DNA of 64,000 bases from Frigidibacter albus. GTDB taxonomy: Bacteria > Pseudomonadota > Alphaproteobacteria > Rhodobacterales > Rhodobacteraceae. The notes beneath the pieces are model-generated. The model did not search any database. It worked only from the letters and a program-made list of their open reading frames with translations, and was not told where the DNA came from. Made by a program: the position numbers and the translations under genes. Of the stretch, positions 22,150-30,889 are shown in pieces; position 1 is the stretch's first letter, and every line of letters starts with the position of its first letter. The DNA is taken from positions 186,001 to 250,000 of the forward strand of contig NZ_JAAAUC010000003.1 of assembly GCF_009908165.1 (NCBI RefSeq). Direction: 5' to 3'.

Positions 22150-22362
22150 TCACCAATGCGGCGGCCGCTGATCCGCCAGCGGGATCGTCCCGCCGCCCTC
22201 CGTCTCGCGTTCCGCTTCGCGCTGCATCAGCATCGCCACCCGGCGGGTCAGCGCGTCGATCTCGCGCTGCTGCCGCGCCACCACCTCCGACAGTTCGTCC
22301 ACCGCGCGGGTCAGATGCGCGATCGCCTCTTCACTGGCCTGAAGCCTCGGTTCAATAGCCAT
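22150..22362 (-). CDS. slyX: SlyX family protein
   Basis: Protein of 70 residues, almost all a coiled coil with heptad-like spacing ([26 protein letters not shown]), ending in the Pro-Pro-His-Trp tail characteristic of SlyX. The biochemical role is not established. ATG 22362 gives the normal family length; an ATG four codons upstream is less likely. It is divergent from hisS, with a repeat of family B lying in the gap. Confidence 0.8.
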   Translation of the reverse strand: MAIEPRLQASEEAIAHLTRAVDELSEVVARQQREIDALTRRVAMLMQREAERETEGGGTIPLADQRPPHW

Positions 22363-22384
22363 CCCGGCCCCCATGTCCTACTGT

Positions 22385-22421
22385 TTCACTTTACATACGG
22401 TATCCGCATGGGTTCTGCATG
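22385..22421. repeat. Repeat family B, copy 1 (slyX-hisS gap)
   Basis: AT-richer than its surroundings: TTCACTTTACATACGG then TATCCGCATGGGTTCTGCAT. Near-identical to 54511-54559 and related to the reverse complement of 38111-38155. Here it lies between divergent genes and could overlap their promoters. One of the other copies is between convergent genes, so the family is not simply a promoter. Confidence 0.65.
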
Positions 22422-22503
22422 CTTTCCATATCGCCCGCAAACCCTCGCCGCTTGTCCCGCGCCCGCCCATCCGCTACACCCCCGCCCGACAGCAAGCGAG
22501 GCG

Positions 22504-24012
22504 ATGATGGCCAAGGACAAAGCCCCCCGCAGACCGCGCGCGGAATCCCCCAAGGGCTTCCGCGACTATTTCGGCGCCGAGGTGACCGAACGCAAGGCGA
22601 TGCTCGATGCCATCGCCGAGGTCTATCACCGCTATGGCTTTGATCCGCTTGAAACTTCCGCCGTGGAAACGGTCGGGGCGCTTGGCAAGTTCCTCCCCGA
22701 TATCGACCGCCCCAACGAGGGCGTCTTCGCCTGGCAAGAGGATGCGGAAGGCGACAAGCCGGGCGACTGGCTTGCCCTGCGCTATGACCTGACGGCCCCG
22801 CTCGCCCGCGTCGCCGCACAATACCGCAACGACATCCCCAGCCCCTACCGCCGCTACGCGATGGGCCCGGTCTGGCGCAACGAAAAGCCGGGGCCGGGGC
22901 GGTTTCGTCAATTCTATCAATGTGATGCAGACACCGTCGGGTCGGGCAGCGTCGCCGCCGACGCCGAGATCTGCGCCATGCTCGCCGACACGCTCGAAGC
23001 CGTCGGCATCCCCCGCGGCGACTACATCGTGCGGGTGAACAACCGCAAGGTGCTGAACGGGGTGATGGAGGTGGCGGGTGTCCTCGATCCCACTGATCCC
23101 GAACGCTTTTTCGCCGAACGCGGCATCGTCCTGCGCGCCATCGACAAGCTGGATCGCCTGGGCACAGACGGCGTCCGCGCCCTCCTCGGCGAAGGCCGCA
23201 AGGACGAGTCCGGCGACTTCACCAAGGGCGCCGGCCTCTCCCCCGATCAGGCCGAGGTGGTGATGGGCTTCATGTCCGCCAAGCGCGAGACCGGCGCCGC
23301 CACCGTTGCCCGCCTGCACGAGCTCGCGGGTGGCTCCGCCATCGGGCTCGAAGGTGTGCAAGAGCTTGAAATGATTTCTGAACTCCTCGCGGCACAGGGC
23401 TATGGCCCGGACCGGGTAGAGATCGACCCCTCCGTCGTCCGCGGCCTCGGCTACTACACCGGCCCGGTGTTCGAGGCCGAATTGACCTTTGAAATCCTTG
23501 ACGAAAAAGGCCGCAAGCGCCAGTTCGGCTCCGTCGCCGGCGGCGGTCGCTATGACGACCTGGTCAAGCGATTCACCGGCCAGTCGGTGCCCGCCACCGG
23601 CGTCTCCATCGGCGTGGACCGCCTGCTCGCCGCCCTGCAAGCCAAGGGCCGCGCCGGTGACGCAAGCGCCGGCCCGGTGGTCGTGACGGTGATGGACCGC
23701 GAGCGCATGGCCGATTACCTCGCGATGGCCGGCGACCTGCGCCGCGCCGGGATCCGCGCCGAGGTCTATCTCGGCAACCCCAAGAACTTCGGCAACCAGT
23801 TGAAATACGCCGACAAACGCGGCTCCCCGGTCGCGGTGATCCAGGGCGGCGACGAGGCGGGCCGCGGCACGGTGGTGCTGAAGGACCTGATCCTCGGCGC
23901 CCGCATCGCCGAAGGCGCGAGCCTCGAGGAATGGAAGGCCCGCCCCGCGCAGCAAGAAGTGCCCCGCGCCGATCTGGTCGCCGCCGTCCGGGCGATGCTG
24001 GAGCAGGGCTGA
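22504..24012 (+). CDS. hisS: Histidyl-tRNA synthetase
   Basis: Class II aminoacyl-tRNA synthetase of 502 residues that charges tRNA-His. Motif 1 region ([10 protein letters not shown]), motif 2 with the ATP-contacting Arg ([12 protein letters not shown] then [12 protein letters not shown]), the histidine-specific segments [12 protein letters not shown] and GGRYDDL, and a C-terminal anticodon-binding domain are all present. Two tandem ATGs (22504, 22507) could start it. First gene of a hisS-hisZ-hisG run; its stop overlaps the hisZ start (TGATG). Confidence 0.96.
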   Translation: MMAKDKAPRRPRAESPKGFRDYFGAEVTERKAMLDAIAEVYHRYGFDPLETSAVETVGALGKFLPDIDRPNEGVFAWQEDAEGDKPGDWLALRYDLTAPLARVAAQYRNDIPSPYRRYAMGPVWRNEKPGPGRFRQFYQCDADTVGSGSVAADAEICAMLADTLEAVGIPRGDYIVRVNNRKVLNGVMEVAGVLDPTDPERFFAERGIVLRAIDKLDRLGTDGVRALLGEGRKDESGDFTKGAGLSPDQAEVVMGFMSAKRETGAATVARLHELAGGSAIGLEGVQELEMISELLAAQGYGPDRVEIDPSVVRGLGYYTGPVFEAELTFEILDEKGRKRQFGSVAGGGRYDDLVKRFTGQSVPATGVSIGVDRLLAALQAKGRAGDASAGPVVVTVMDRERMADYLAMAGDLRRAGIRAEVYLGNPKNFGNQLKYADKRGSPVAVIQGGDEAGRGTVVLKDLILGARIAEGASLEEWKARPAQQEVPRADLVAAVRAMLEQG

Positions 24013-25124
24013 TGTCCCCGGATAAAGCGGAAGCCCGCGCCACCGGCCAGCGCCTGCTCGCCGCCTTCCGCGAGGCCGGCGCCGCCGAGGTCGAGGCCGA
24101 CATCCTGCAGCCGGCCGAGGTGCTGCTGGACCTCTACGGCGAGGATATCCGCGCCCGCGCCTTCGTCACCCAGGACCCCCTGCGCGGCGAGATGATGCTG
24201 CGCCCCGACTTCACCGTGCCGGTGGTGCAGATGCACATGGCGAACGGTGCCGACCCGGCCCGCTACTGCTATTTCGGCGAGGTGTTCCGCAAGCAAGGCC
24301 ACCGCGGCCCCCGCGCGCCCGAGTATTTCCAGGTCGGCTATGAGGTTTTCGCGCGGGACGATGCCCCCGCCGCCGATGCCGAGGTGTTCGCGCTCATCGC
24401 CGGTCTGCTGGCCCCGCTGGGGCTGCGCGCGGCCATCGGCGATATCGGCATCCTGATGGCGGCGGTGGGCGGGCTGAACACTCTCCCTGGCCGCAAGGCG
24501 GCCCTCCTGCGCCATATCTGGCGCCCCCGCCGCTTCCATGCGCTGCTGGACCGGTTCGGCGGCAAGGCCCCCGTGCCGGCCGCCCGCGCCGACCTTCTCG
24601 CCCGCATCGCCGCAGGCACGGCAGACATCGATGCCCCGCTGATCGGCTTGCGCTCGGCCGCCGAGATCGAATCTCGCCTCGCCGCCCTCGCCGAAGACGC
24701 CGCCGCCCCGCCGATTGCCACCGCGGAAGTCGCCCTGCTCAACGCCCTCTTCGACCTCGCCGCCCCGGCCCCCGAGGCGCTCTCGCGCCTCCAGGACCTT
24801 GCCCGGGAGATGCCCGCCATCGCCCCCGCCGTCGCCGGCCTCGCCCGCCGTCTCGACGCGATGGCCACCCGCGGCGTCGATGTGGCCGCGCTGGCGTTCG
24901 AGGCAAGCCACGGCCGCAGCACCATGGAATATTACGACGGTTTCGTCTTCAGTGTCCGCGCTGCCGACCCCGCGCTGCCCCCCGTCGCCTCGGGTGGGCG
25001 CTATGACGCGCTGACCCGGGTGCTGGGGCGGGGCGGCGGCCGCTCCATCCCCGCCGTGGGCGGGGTGATCCGGCCGGGGCTGGTGGCCAGCCTTGAAGCC
25101 AGTCTGGAGGCGCAAGCATGCTGA
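24012..25124 (+). CDS. hisZ: ATP phosphoribosyltransferase regulatory subunit
   Basis: HisZ, 370 residues, a catalytically dead relative of histidyl-tRNA synthetase that combines with the short HisG to form ATP phosphoribosyltransferase and transmits histidine feedback. It keeps the synthetase-like fold signs (FGEVFRKQGHR, EYFQVGYE, GGRYDAL) but is shorter than HisS and lacks its C-terminal tRNA-binding part. It overlaps hisS by one base and hisG by seven, so all three are co-translated. Confidence 0.93.
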   Translation: MSPDKAEARATGQRLLAAFREAGAAEVEADILQPAEVLLDLYGEDIRARAFVTQDPLRGEMMLRPDFTVPVVQMHMANGADPARYCYFGEVFRKQGHRGPRAPEYFQVGYEVFARDDAPAADAEVFALIAGLLAPLGLRAAIGDIGILMAAVGGLNTLPGRKAALLRHIWRPRRFHALLDRFGGKAPVPAARADLLARIAAGTADIDAPLIGLRSAAEIESRLAALAEDAAAPPIATAEVALLNALFDLAAPAPEALSRLQDLAREMPAIAPAVAGLARRLDAMATRGVDVAALAFEASHGRSTMEYYDGFVFSVRAADPALPPVASGGRYDALTRVLGRGGGRSIPAVGGVIRPGLVASLEASLEAQAC

Positions 25125-25825
25125 AGCTCGGGGTGCCCTCCAAGGGCCGGCTGATGGAACAGACCTTCGAGTGGTTCGGCGCCCGCGGCCTGACGCTGGC
25201 CCGCACCGGATCTGACCGGGAATATGCCGGCGCGGTGATGGGTTGCGAGGGCGTGGAGCTGGTGCTGCTGTCGGCGGGCGAGATCCCGCGCGAGCTGGCC
25301 GCCGGGCGCATCCACCTTGGTGTCACCGGCTCCGACCTTGTGCGCGACCGTCTGGCCGACTGGCCCGATCAGGTCGCCGAACTCGCCGCGCTCGGCTTCG
25401 GCCATGCCGACCTGATCCTCGCTGTGCCGGCCTGCTGGGTGGATGTCGAAACGCTGGACGATCTTGACGCCGCCGCCGCCGCCTTCCGCCGCGCGCATGG
25501 CTTCCGGCTGCGCATCGCCACCAAATATCACCGTCTGGTGCGGGAATTCCTGCAAGACCAGGGCGTTGCCGATTACCAGCTGGTCGACAGCCAGGGCGCG
25601 ACCGAGGGCACCGTCAAGAACCTGACCGCCGAGGCCATCGCCGACATCACCTCCAGCGGCGAGACGCTGCGCGCCAACCACCTCAGGATCCTGACCGGCG
25701 GCCTGATCCACGAAAGCCAGGCCATGCTCTTCGCCGCCCGCGGCGCCGACTGGACCAATGGTGCCAGCGAGGTGCTGGACCACCTTCTGCCGGTGCTTGG
25801 CCTGACCCGCCCGCAGGGGCTCTGA
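25118..25825 (+). CDS. hisG: ATP phosphoribosyltransferase catalytic subunit, short form
   Basis: HisG, 235 residues, the first step of histidine synthesis (ATP + PRPP to phosphoribosyl-ATP). The length is that of the short form, which needs HisZ; it lacks the C-terminal regulatory domain of long HisG. Motifs include GVPSKGRLM at the N-terminus and GVTGSDLVRDR near 67-77. Its ATG 25118 lies inside the end of hisZ. Followed by a large inverted repeat. Confidence 0.95.
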   Translation: MLKLGVPSKGRLMEQTFEWFGARGLTLARTGSDREYAGAVMGCEGVELVLLSAGEIPRELAAGRIHLGVTGSDLVRDRLADWPDQVAELAALGFGHADLILAVPACWVDVETLDDLDAAAAAFRRAHGFRLRIATKYHRLVREFLQDQGVADYQLVDSQGATEGTVKNLTAEAIADITSSGETLRANHLRILTGGLIHESQAMLFAARGADWTNGASEVLDHLLPVLGLTRPQGL

Positions 25826-25835
25826 CCCCCTCGGT

Positions 25836-25975
25836 CTTTGCCTTTTCCAAATATCCTGCAGGGGGTCCGGGGGACGCAAAGTCCCCCGGTGCTGGCCGGC
25901 GGCGCAGGAGGGGGCTGTCTGCCCCCTCTTGGCCTGCGGCCAATTCACCCCCGAGGATACTTGGAAAAGGCAAAG
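25836..25975. terminator. Large inverted repeat, repeat family A copies in opposition
   Basis: Between convergent hisG and the DUF1489 gene. The outer arms are CTTTGCCTTTTCCAA (25836-25850) and its complement at 25961-25975, each continuing into an ATATCCT/AGGATAC and G- or C-run element. Inside are two further hairpins: GGGGGAC/GTCCCCC around 25869-25887, and AGGGGGCTG/CTGCCCCCT around 25911-25928. The T-rich and A-rich outer arms make this a plausible bidirectional terminator. It also contains GGCCTGCGGCCAATTCAC (25931-25948), which recurs at about 38350-38366. Confidence 0.65.
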
Positions 25976-25989
25976 CGGGGCGGGCGTTC

Positions 25990-26412
25990 TCAGCGCAGTC
26001 CGATCTCGGCAAGTGCCTGCAGCAACTCGCGCGGCAGCGGCTCCTCGCGCCCGCGGCCCTTGGGCAGGTCGCGCGGACTGTCGGCGGGGGCCATGTAGCG
26101 CCAGCCCTGGAAGGGGCGCTTGGGCATCGGTTCGGTGCGGATCACCTCGGGGTCCATCACGAGGGCGCAGCGGGCGATGCCATCGGCGCCGGTCCGCGGC
26201 TCCAGCGCCAAGATCCGCTGCCGGGCCAGCACCGCGCCCTTGAACACCCAGTAGAGCGAGCCGCCCGCCAGAATCTCGTCGGCGCGCTTGGGCCACATCC
26301 TGGTGACATGCACCGGATTGTCGCTGCCGAAGCGCGCTTTCTGCCAGGCCAGCAGGTCTTCCACCGCTTCCGCGCCGACGCAGAGCTTTACGAGATTTAT
26401 GTGATCGGTCAC
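25990..26412 (-). CDS. DUF1489 family protein
   Basis: Soluble protein of 140 residues in a family of unknown function widespread in alphaproteobacteria. Recognisable features are the start INLVKLCVGAE, RMWPKRADEILAGGSLYWVFKG near 38-60, and RPFQGWRYM near 110. GTG 26412 gives the normal family length; the frame stays open upstream without a family match. It is divergent from nrdJ across 157 bp and convergent with hisG. No function can be inferred. Confidence 0.8.
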   Translation of the reverse strand: MTDHINLVKLCVGAEAVEDLLAWQKARFGSDNPVHVTRMWPKRADEILAGGSLYWVFKGAVLARQRILALEPRTGADGIARCALVMDPEVIRTEPMPKRPFQGWRYMAPADSPRDLPKGRGREEPLPRELLQALAEIGLR

Positions 26413-26569
26413 GCGGCACCCCCAACACCGGGTATATAGGCGAGCCTGCAACGTCGGCAATGGGTGGACTGGCCGGGCGGGGGAGGCTATCCTGTAGCCC
26501 CGCGGAGGCGGCTGCCCCGGCAGTCCGCGCCGCCCGGATTCCCGACGAAAAAACGCGCAAGGATACTCG

Positions 26570-28840
26570 ATGACCCGCTTCGCCGCCCCCATCGCCGAGC
26601 AGATCTGGGATATGAAATACCGGCTTAAAGAGGCGGATGGCACCCCGATCGATCAGTCGGTGGAAGACACCTGGCGCCGAATCGCCCGCTCGCTGGCCGC
26701 CGTCGAGGCCGAACCCAATGTCTGGGAGGAGCGGTTCTACTCCGCGCTCGAGGATTTCAAATACCTGCCCGCCGGACGGATCATCGCCGGTGCCGGCACC
26801 GCCCGCAGCGTGACGCTGTTCAACTGCTTCGTGATGGGCACGATCCCCGACAGCATGGGCGGCATTTTCGACATGCTGAAGGAGGCCGCGCTGACCATGC
26901 AGCAGGGCGGCGGCATCGGCTATGACTTCTCCACCATCCGCCCGCGCGGGGCCGAGGTGCATGGCGTCGCCGCCGATGCCTCGGGCCCGCTGTCCTTCAT
27001 GGACGTTTGGGATGCGATGTGCCGCACCATCATGTCGGCTGGCAGCCGCCGCGGCGCGATGATGGCGACGATGCGCTGCGACCACCCGGATGTGGAGCAG
27101 TTCATCGAGGCCAAGCAGGACTCGGCCCGCCTGCGCATGTTCAACCTGTCGGTCCTGATCACCGATCCGTTCATGGAAGCGGTGAAGGCTGACGGATCGT
27201 GGGATCTGCAGTTCAACGGCCGCATCTACCGCACTGTGCAGGCGCGCGACCTGTGGAACCGCATCATGCAGGCGACCTATGATTTCGCCGAGCCGGGCGT
27301 GATCTTCATCGACCGCATCAACCGGATGAACAACCTCGGCTATGCCGAGACCATCGCCGCGACCAACCCCTGCGGCGAGCAGCCGCTGCCGCCCTATGGC
27401 GCCTGCCTGCTGGGCTCGATCAACATGGCGCGGCTGGTCAAGAAACCGTTCGAGGCGGATGCCGATCTCGACCCCGAGGCGCTGGACGATCTGGTGCGCC
27501 TGTCGATCCGCATGATGGACAATGTCGTCGACGCCAGCCGCTTCCCGCTGCCCCAGCAGGCCGACGAGGCCCGCGCCAAGCGCCGGATCGGCCTTGGTGT
27601 CACCGGCCTGGCCGATGCGCTGCTGATGACCGGGCTGCGCTATGGCTCGGAAGAGGCCGCCGCGCAGACCGAGGCCTGGATGAAGCGGATCGCGCGGGCG
27701 GCCTATCTGGCCTCGGTCGATCTGGCCAAGGAGAAGGGTGCCTTCCCGCTGTTCGATGCCGAGAAATACCTCGCCAGCGGCAACATGATGCAGATGGATG
27801 ACGACGTGCGCGAGGCGATCCGCACCCATGGCATCCGCAACGCGCTGCTGACCTCGATTGCCCCCACCGGCACCATCAGCCTCTATGCCGGCAACGTGTC
27901 TTCGGGCATCGAGCCGGTCTTCGCCTATGCCTACAAGCGCAAAGTCCTTCAGAAGGATGGCAGCCGCACCGAAGAGGAAGTCGTCGATTTCGCCGTGAAG
28001 CTGTGGCGCGACAAGTTCGGCGATGCCGAACTGCCGGACTATTTCGTCAACGCCCAAACCCTGCCGCCGCTGGATCATGTGCGCATGCAGGCCGCGGCGC
28101 AGAAATGGATAGACAGCTCGATCTCCAAGACCATCAACTGCCCCGAGGATATCGATGTCGAGGCGTTCAAGGACGTCTACATGGCGGCCTGGGGCCAGGG
28201 CTGCAAGGGCTGCACCACCTACCGCCCGAATGCGGTGACCGGCTCGGTGCTGTCGGTTTCGGAAACCACCGAGACGGCGCCCGAGGTCGATCAGGGCGCC
28301 GAGGTGGTCTATCTGACCGAACCGCTGGACCGCCCGCAATCGCTGGAAGGCGCCACCTACAAGCTGAAATGGCCCGACAGCGAGCACGCGATCTACATCA
28401 CCATCAACGACATCGTGCAGGGCACCCGCCGCCGCCCGTTCGAGGTGTTCATCAACTCCAAGAACATGGAGCATTTCGCCTGGACGGTCGCACTGACGCG
28501 GATGATCTCGGCGGTGTTCCGGCGCGGCGGCGATGTCAGCTTCGTGGTGGAGGAACTGAAGGCGGTGTTCGATCCGCGCGGCGGCGCCTGGATGCAGGGG
28601 CGATACGTGCCCTCGATCCTCGCGGCCATCGGCGGCGTGATCGAGCGGCACATGATCGCCACCGGCTTTCTGGCGGGCGAAGGCATGGGCCTGAAGACCG
28701 ACCCGCAGGCCGAGCGGATGGTCGTTGCGGCCGGCGAAGCCCCCCGCGGCAAGGCCTGCCCGTCCTGCGGCAGCTATGCACTGCGCATGGTCGAGGGCTG
28801 CATGACCTGCGCCGATTGCGGTTACTCGAAATGCAGCTGA
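26570..28840 (+). CDS. nrdJ: Adenosylcobalamin-dependent ribonucleotide reductase (class II)
   Basis: Enzyme of 756 residues that reduces ribonucleotides to deoxyribonucleotides using a B12-derived radical, independent of oxygen. It shows the substrate-site Cys in FNCFVMGTIPDS near 83-94, GGGIGYDFSTIRPRG near 111-125, the finger-loop NPCGEQPLPPYGACLLGS near 265-282, and PTGTISLYAG near 434. The C-terminus is a Cys-rich tail (CPSCGS, CMTCADCGYSKC) that probably relays electrons or binds a metal. It ends one base before the stop of the convergent tetR gene. No cobalamin riboswitch was found upstream. Confidence 0.95.
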   Translation: MTRFAAPIAEQIWDMKYRLKEADGTPIDQSVEDTWRRIARSLAAVEAEPNVWEERFYSALEDFKYLPAGRIIAGAGTARSVTLFNCFVMGTIPDSMGGIFDMLKEAALTMQQGGGIGYDFSTIRPRGAEVHGVAADASGPLSFMDVWDAMCRTIMSAGSRRGAMMATMRCDHPDVEQFIEAKQDSARLRMFNLSVLITDPFMEAVKADGSWDLQFNGRIYRTVQARDLWNRIMQATYDFAEPGVIFIDRINRMNNLGYAETIAATNPCGEQPLPPYGACLLGSINMARLVKKPFEADADLDPEALDDLVRLSIRMMDNVVDASRFPLPQQADEARAKRRIGLGVTGLADALLMTGLRYGSEEAAAQTEAWMKRIARAAYLASVDLAKEKGAFPLFDAEKYLASGNMMQMDDDVREAIRTHGIRNALLTSIAPTGTISLYAGNVSSGIEPVFAYAYKRKVLQKDGSRTEEEVVDFAVKLWRDKFGDAELPDYFVNAQTLPPLDHVRMQAAAQKWIDSSISKTINCPEDIDVEAFKDVYMAAWGQGCKGCTTYRPNAVTGSVLSVSETTETAPEVDQGAEVVYLTEPLDRPQSLEGATYKLKWPDSEHAIYITINDIVQGTRRRPFEVFINSKNMEHFAWTVALTRMISAVFRRGGDVSFVVEELKAVFDPRGGAWMQGRYVPSILAAIGGVIERHMIATGFLAGEGMGLKTDPQAERMVVAAGEAPRGKACPSCGSYALRMVEGCMTCADCGYSKCS

Positions 28841-28841
28841 G

Positions 28842-29453
28842 CTAGAGCCGGCGCAGGCCCGCGGTGATCGCGGTGGCCTGCGCCGCAAGCTGCGCCCGGG
28901 TGGGCGTGGCCCCGATCACCACCATCCGCCAGTAAAGCGTGGCCGGCAGCAGGTCCATCGCCAGCGCCCTGTCCAGCGTCGCCGGCAGCTCGTGGCGCGC
29001 GATGGCCCGGTCCAGCAGCGCCTGCCCCTGCGCCCGCCGCGCCTCGGCGACCTGCGTGTTCAGGGCGCGCATCTGAGGCGAGCGGGCGGCCTCGGCATGC
29101 AGGTCCGGCAGGATCCGGCGGATCAGCGGGTGGCGCAGCACGGCGCGCACCTGACGCAGGAAGGCCAGCACATCCGCCTCGAGGCTGCCGCGATCCTCGG
29201 GGAGGGCGATCCGCAGCCCCAGTGCCGACACCGCCGCCGCGGCAAACTCGTGGCGCGAGGCGAAGCGGCGATAGATCGCCGCCTTGCCCGCGCCCGCCCG
29301 CGCCGCCACCCGCTCAAGGCTCAGCGCGGCAAAGCCATGCGCGGCCCATTCCTCGAAGAACGCCCGATACAGCGCCTCGGTCAGGTCGGCCCGCGGCACG
29401 GCGGCGCCGGACGGCTTGCGCAGGGTTTTTTGGGCGGAACGGTTGCGTTCCAA
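28842..29453 (-). CDS. TetR family transcriptional regulator
   Basis: Repressor-like protein of 203 residues. The N-terminal helix-turn-helix (LSLERVAARAGAGKAAIYRRFASRHEF, in parts) is typical of TetR; the C-terminal half is a variable ligand domain. I chose TTG 29453 as start because AGGAGGG sits 6 bases upstream. An in-frame ATG at 29492 would place the start inside the divergent promoter region and has no such site. It is divergent from the NTF2-like/NmrA-like pair, which it probably controls, and may control itself through the palindrome at its own 5' end. Confidence 0.85.
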   Translation of the reverse strand: MERNRSAQKTLRKPSGAAVPRADLTEALYRAFFEEWAAHGFAALSLERVAARAGAGKAAIYRRFASRHEFAAAAVSALGLRIALPEDRGSLEADVLAFLRQVRAVLRHPLIRRILPDLHAEAARSPQMRALNTQVAEARRAQGQALLDRAIARHELPATLDRALAMDLLPATLYWRMVVIGATPTRAQLAAQATAITAGLRRL

Positions 29454-29490
29454 CGGACACCCTCCTAGATGGTTGAGACGATACCGTTCC
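29436..29490. promoter_or_regulatory. Candidate TetR operator and promoter
   Basis: A perfect inverted repeat GGAACG-GTTG-CGTTCC lies at 29436-29451, covering the first codons of tetR. A further half-site CGTTCC lies at 29485-29490. A candidate rightward promoter TTGCGT (29443-29448), 17-bp spacer, TAGATG (29466-29471) overlaps the palindrome, so repressor binding would block it. The assignment rests on symmetry and position only. Confidence 0.4.
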
Positions 29491-29509
29491 ATCCATAGGA
29501 GGCTTCGCC

Positions 29510-29947
29510 ATGACTGACAAGTTCAACAGCTTCTCAAGCCTGCTGCGCGCCGCGCTCGGCGCGCGCCTTGCCCCGGCCGAGGACATGATGGGCATGTTCG
29601 CCGCGGACATCGTGTTCGAATTCCCCTTCGCGCCGGAAGGGATGCCGGCCCGGCTCGAGGGGCGCGCCGCGCTGGCGGGGCACCTGGCCAAGCTGGGTCC
29701 GCTGATCGACTTTGGCGAGATGACGCTCGGGGCTGTCCATCCCGCGGGCGAGACGGTGGTGATCGAGTTCACCTGCACCGGCCGCGGCACCCAGACCGGC
29801 ACCCCTTATGACCAGACCTACATCTCGGTCGTCACGATGCGCGACGGTCGCATCGCCTGCTACCGCGACTACTGGAACCCCCTTGTGGTGCTGTCCGCGC
29901 TTGGCGGTGCCGAGGCGGCCGCAGCGGCCTATGCGGGGCGGGCTTGA
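29510..29947 (+). CDS. NTF2-like/SnoaL-like protein
   Basis: Protein of 145 residues with the cone-like NTF2/SnoaL pattern: a helical start, then MFAADIVFEFPFAPEG, LEGRAAL, and a C-terminal block ISVVTMRDGRIACYRDYWNPL. This family includes ketosteroid isomerase-like enzymes and small ligand-binding proteins. AGGAGG lies 10 bases before ATG 29510. It is co-transcribed with the NmrA-like gene that starts 2 bases after its stop, downstream of a TetR regulator; detoxification or catabolism of a small molecule is plausible but not shown. Confidence 0.75.
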   Translation: MTDKFNSFSSLLRAALGARLAPAEDMMGMFAADIVFEFPFAPEGMPARLEGRAALAGHLAKLGPLIDFGEMTLGAVHPAGETVVIEFTCTGRGTQTGTPYDQTYISVVTMRDGRIACYRDYWNPLVVLSALGGAEAAAAAYAGRA

Positions 29948-29949
29948 GC

Positions 29950-30777
29950 ATGGGGCAGCGCATTCTTGTGACCGGCGGAACCGGCAAGACCGGCCGCCGT
30001 GTGGCGGGCCTTCTGGGCGCGGCAGGCATCGACGCACGGATCGGTACGCGGACCCCTGACTCGCCGCAGGACCGGCGCTTCGACTGGGCCGACCTGTCCA
30101 CCGCCGCGGCCTTCGACGGCTGCGATGCCGCCTATCTGGTCGCGCCCACCGACCGGACCGATCATCTGGCGGTGATGCGGCCGATGCTGGAGGCGGCGCA
30201 GGCGCGGGGCGTGCGGCGCTTCGTGCTGCTCAGCTCCTCGCTGCTGGAGCCCGGCGGGCCGATGATGGGCGAGGTGCATGGCTGGCTCGCGAATACCGTG
30301 GAGTGGGCCGTCCTGCGCCCTTCGTGGTTCATGCAGAACTTCAGCGAAGGCCCGCACGGAGACACGATCCGGCAGGCGGGTGCGATCTACAGCGCGACCG
30401 GCGACGGCCGTATCGGCTTCATTGACGCGGGCGACATCGCCGCCGCCGCGCTGGCCGCGCTGACCTCTGCCACACCGCTGAACGCGGATTACGTGCTGAC
30501 CGGCCCCGAGGCGTTGAGCTATGACGACACCGCCGCGATCCTGTCGGACGTGATCGGCCGCCCGGTGCGCCATGTGCCGTTGGACCCCGCCGCCCTGACC
30601 GCGCGTTTCGTGGCGCAGGGGGTGCCGCAGGGCTATGCCGAGACGCTGGCCAGCCTCGATGCGGCGATCAGCGCCGGCGCCGAGGACCGGACCACGACCG
30701 GGATGCAGCAGCTGACCGGGCAGGCGCCGACCTCTTTCCGGGCCTTTGCCGAGCGGGCTGTGGCGGCCTGGTCCTGA
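29950..30777 (+). CDS. NmrA-like NAD(P)-binding protein
   Basis: Rossmann-fold protein of 275 residues with the nucleotide motif VTGGTGKTGRR at about 6-16, a conserved LRPSWFMQNF segment near 120, and the NmrA/atypical-SDR domain layout. Such proteins act as NAD(P)H-dependent quinone or enone reductases or as redox sensors. The classic SDR catalytic Tyr-x-x-x-Lys is not evident. Two bases after the NTF2-like gene, in the same TetR-linked operon. Confidence 0.75.
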   Translation: MGQRILVTGGTGKTGRRVAGLLGAAGIDARIGTRTPDSPQDRRFDWADLSTAAAFDGCDAAYLVAPTDRTDHLAVMRPMLEAAQARGVRRFVLLSSSLLEPGGPMMGEVHGWLANTVEWAVLRPSWFMQNFSEGPHGDTIRQAGAIYSATGDGRIGFIDAGDIAAAALAALTSATPLNADYVLTGPEALSYDDTAAILSDVIGRPVRHVPLDPAALTARFVAQGVPQGYAETLASLDAAISAGAEDRTTTGMQQLTGQAPTSFRAFAERAVAAWS

Positions 30778-30889
30778 CCCAGCCGCTCGCAGCATCGTGT
30801 AGCTGGCCAGGCTTGCGACAGGGCCTTCGGGCGCTAGCATCGCCCTGTCCCGCGCTGGCAGGCCGGGTCGCTGCATCAGGGAGGATCGC

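Noticed and set aside
21592-22503. N-terminal extension of hisS by about 300 residues
   Set aside because: The frame is open, but it crosses the slyX gene and the repeats and encodes only low-complexity Arg/Pro-rich sequence. The synthetase begins at 22504.
26413-26569. Possible cobalamin riboswitch or NrdR boxes before nrdJ
   Set aside because: I looked for the conserved B12-box and for paired ACAC-ATAT-type NrdR boxes. Only a single poor match (ACACCGGGTATATAGG) is present, without a partner at the right spacing.
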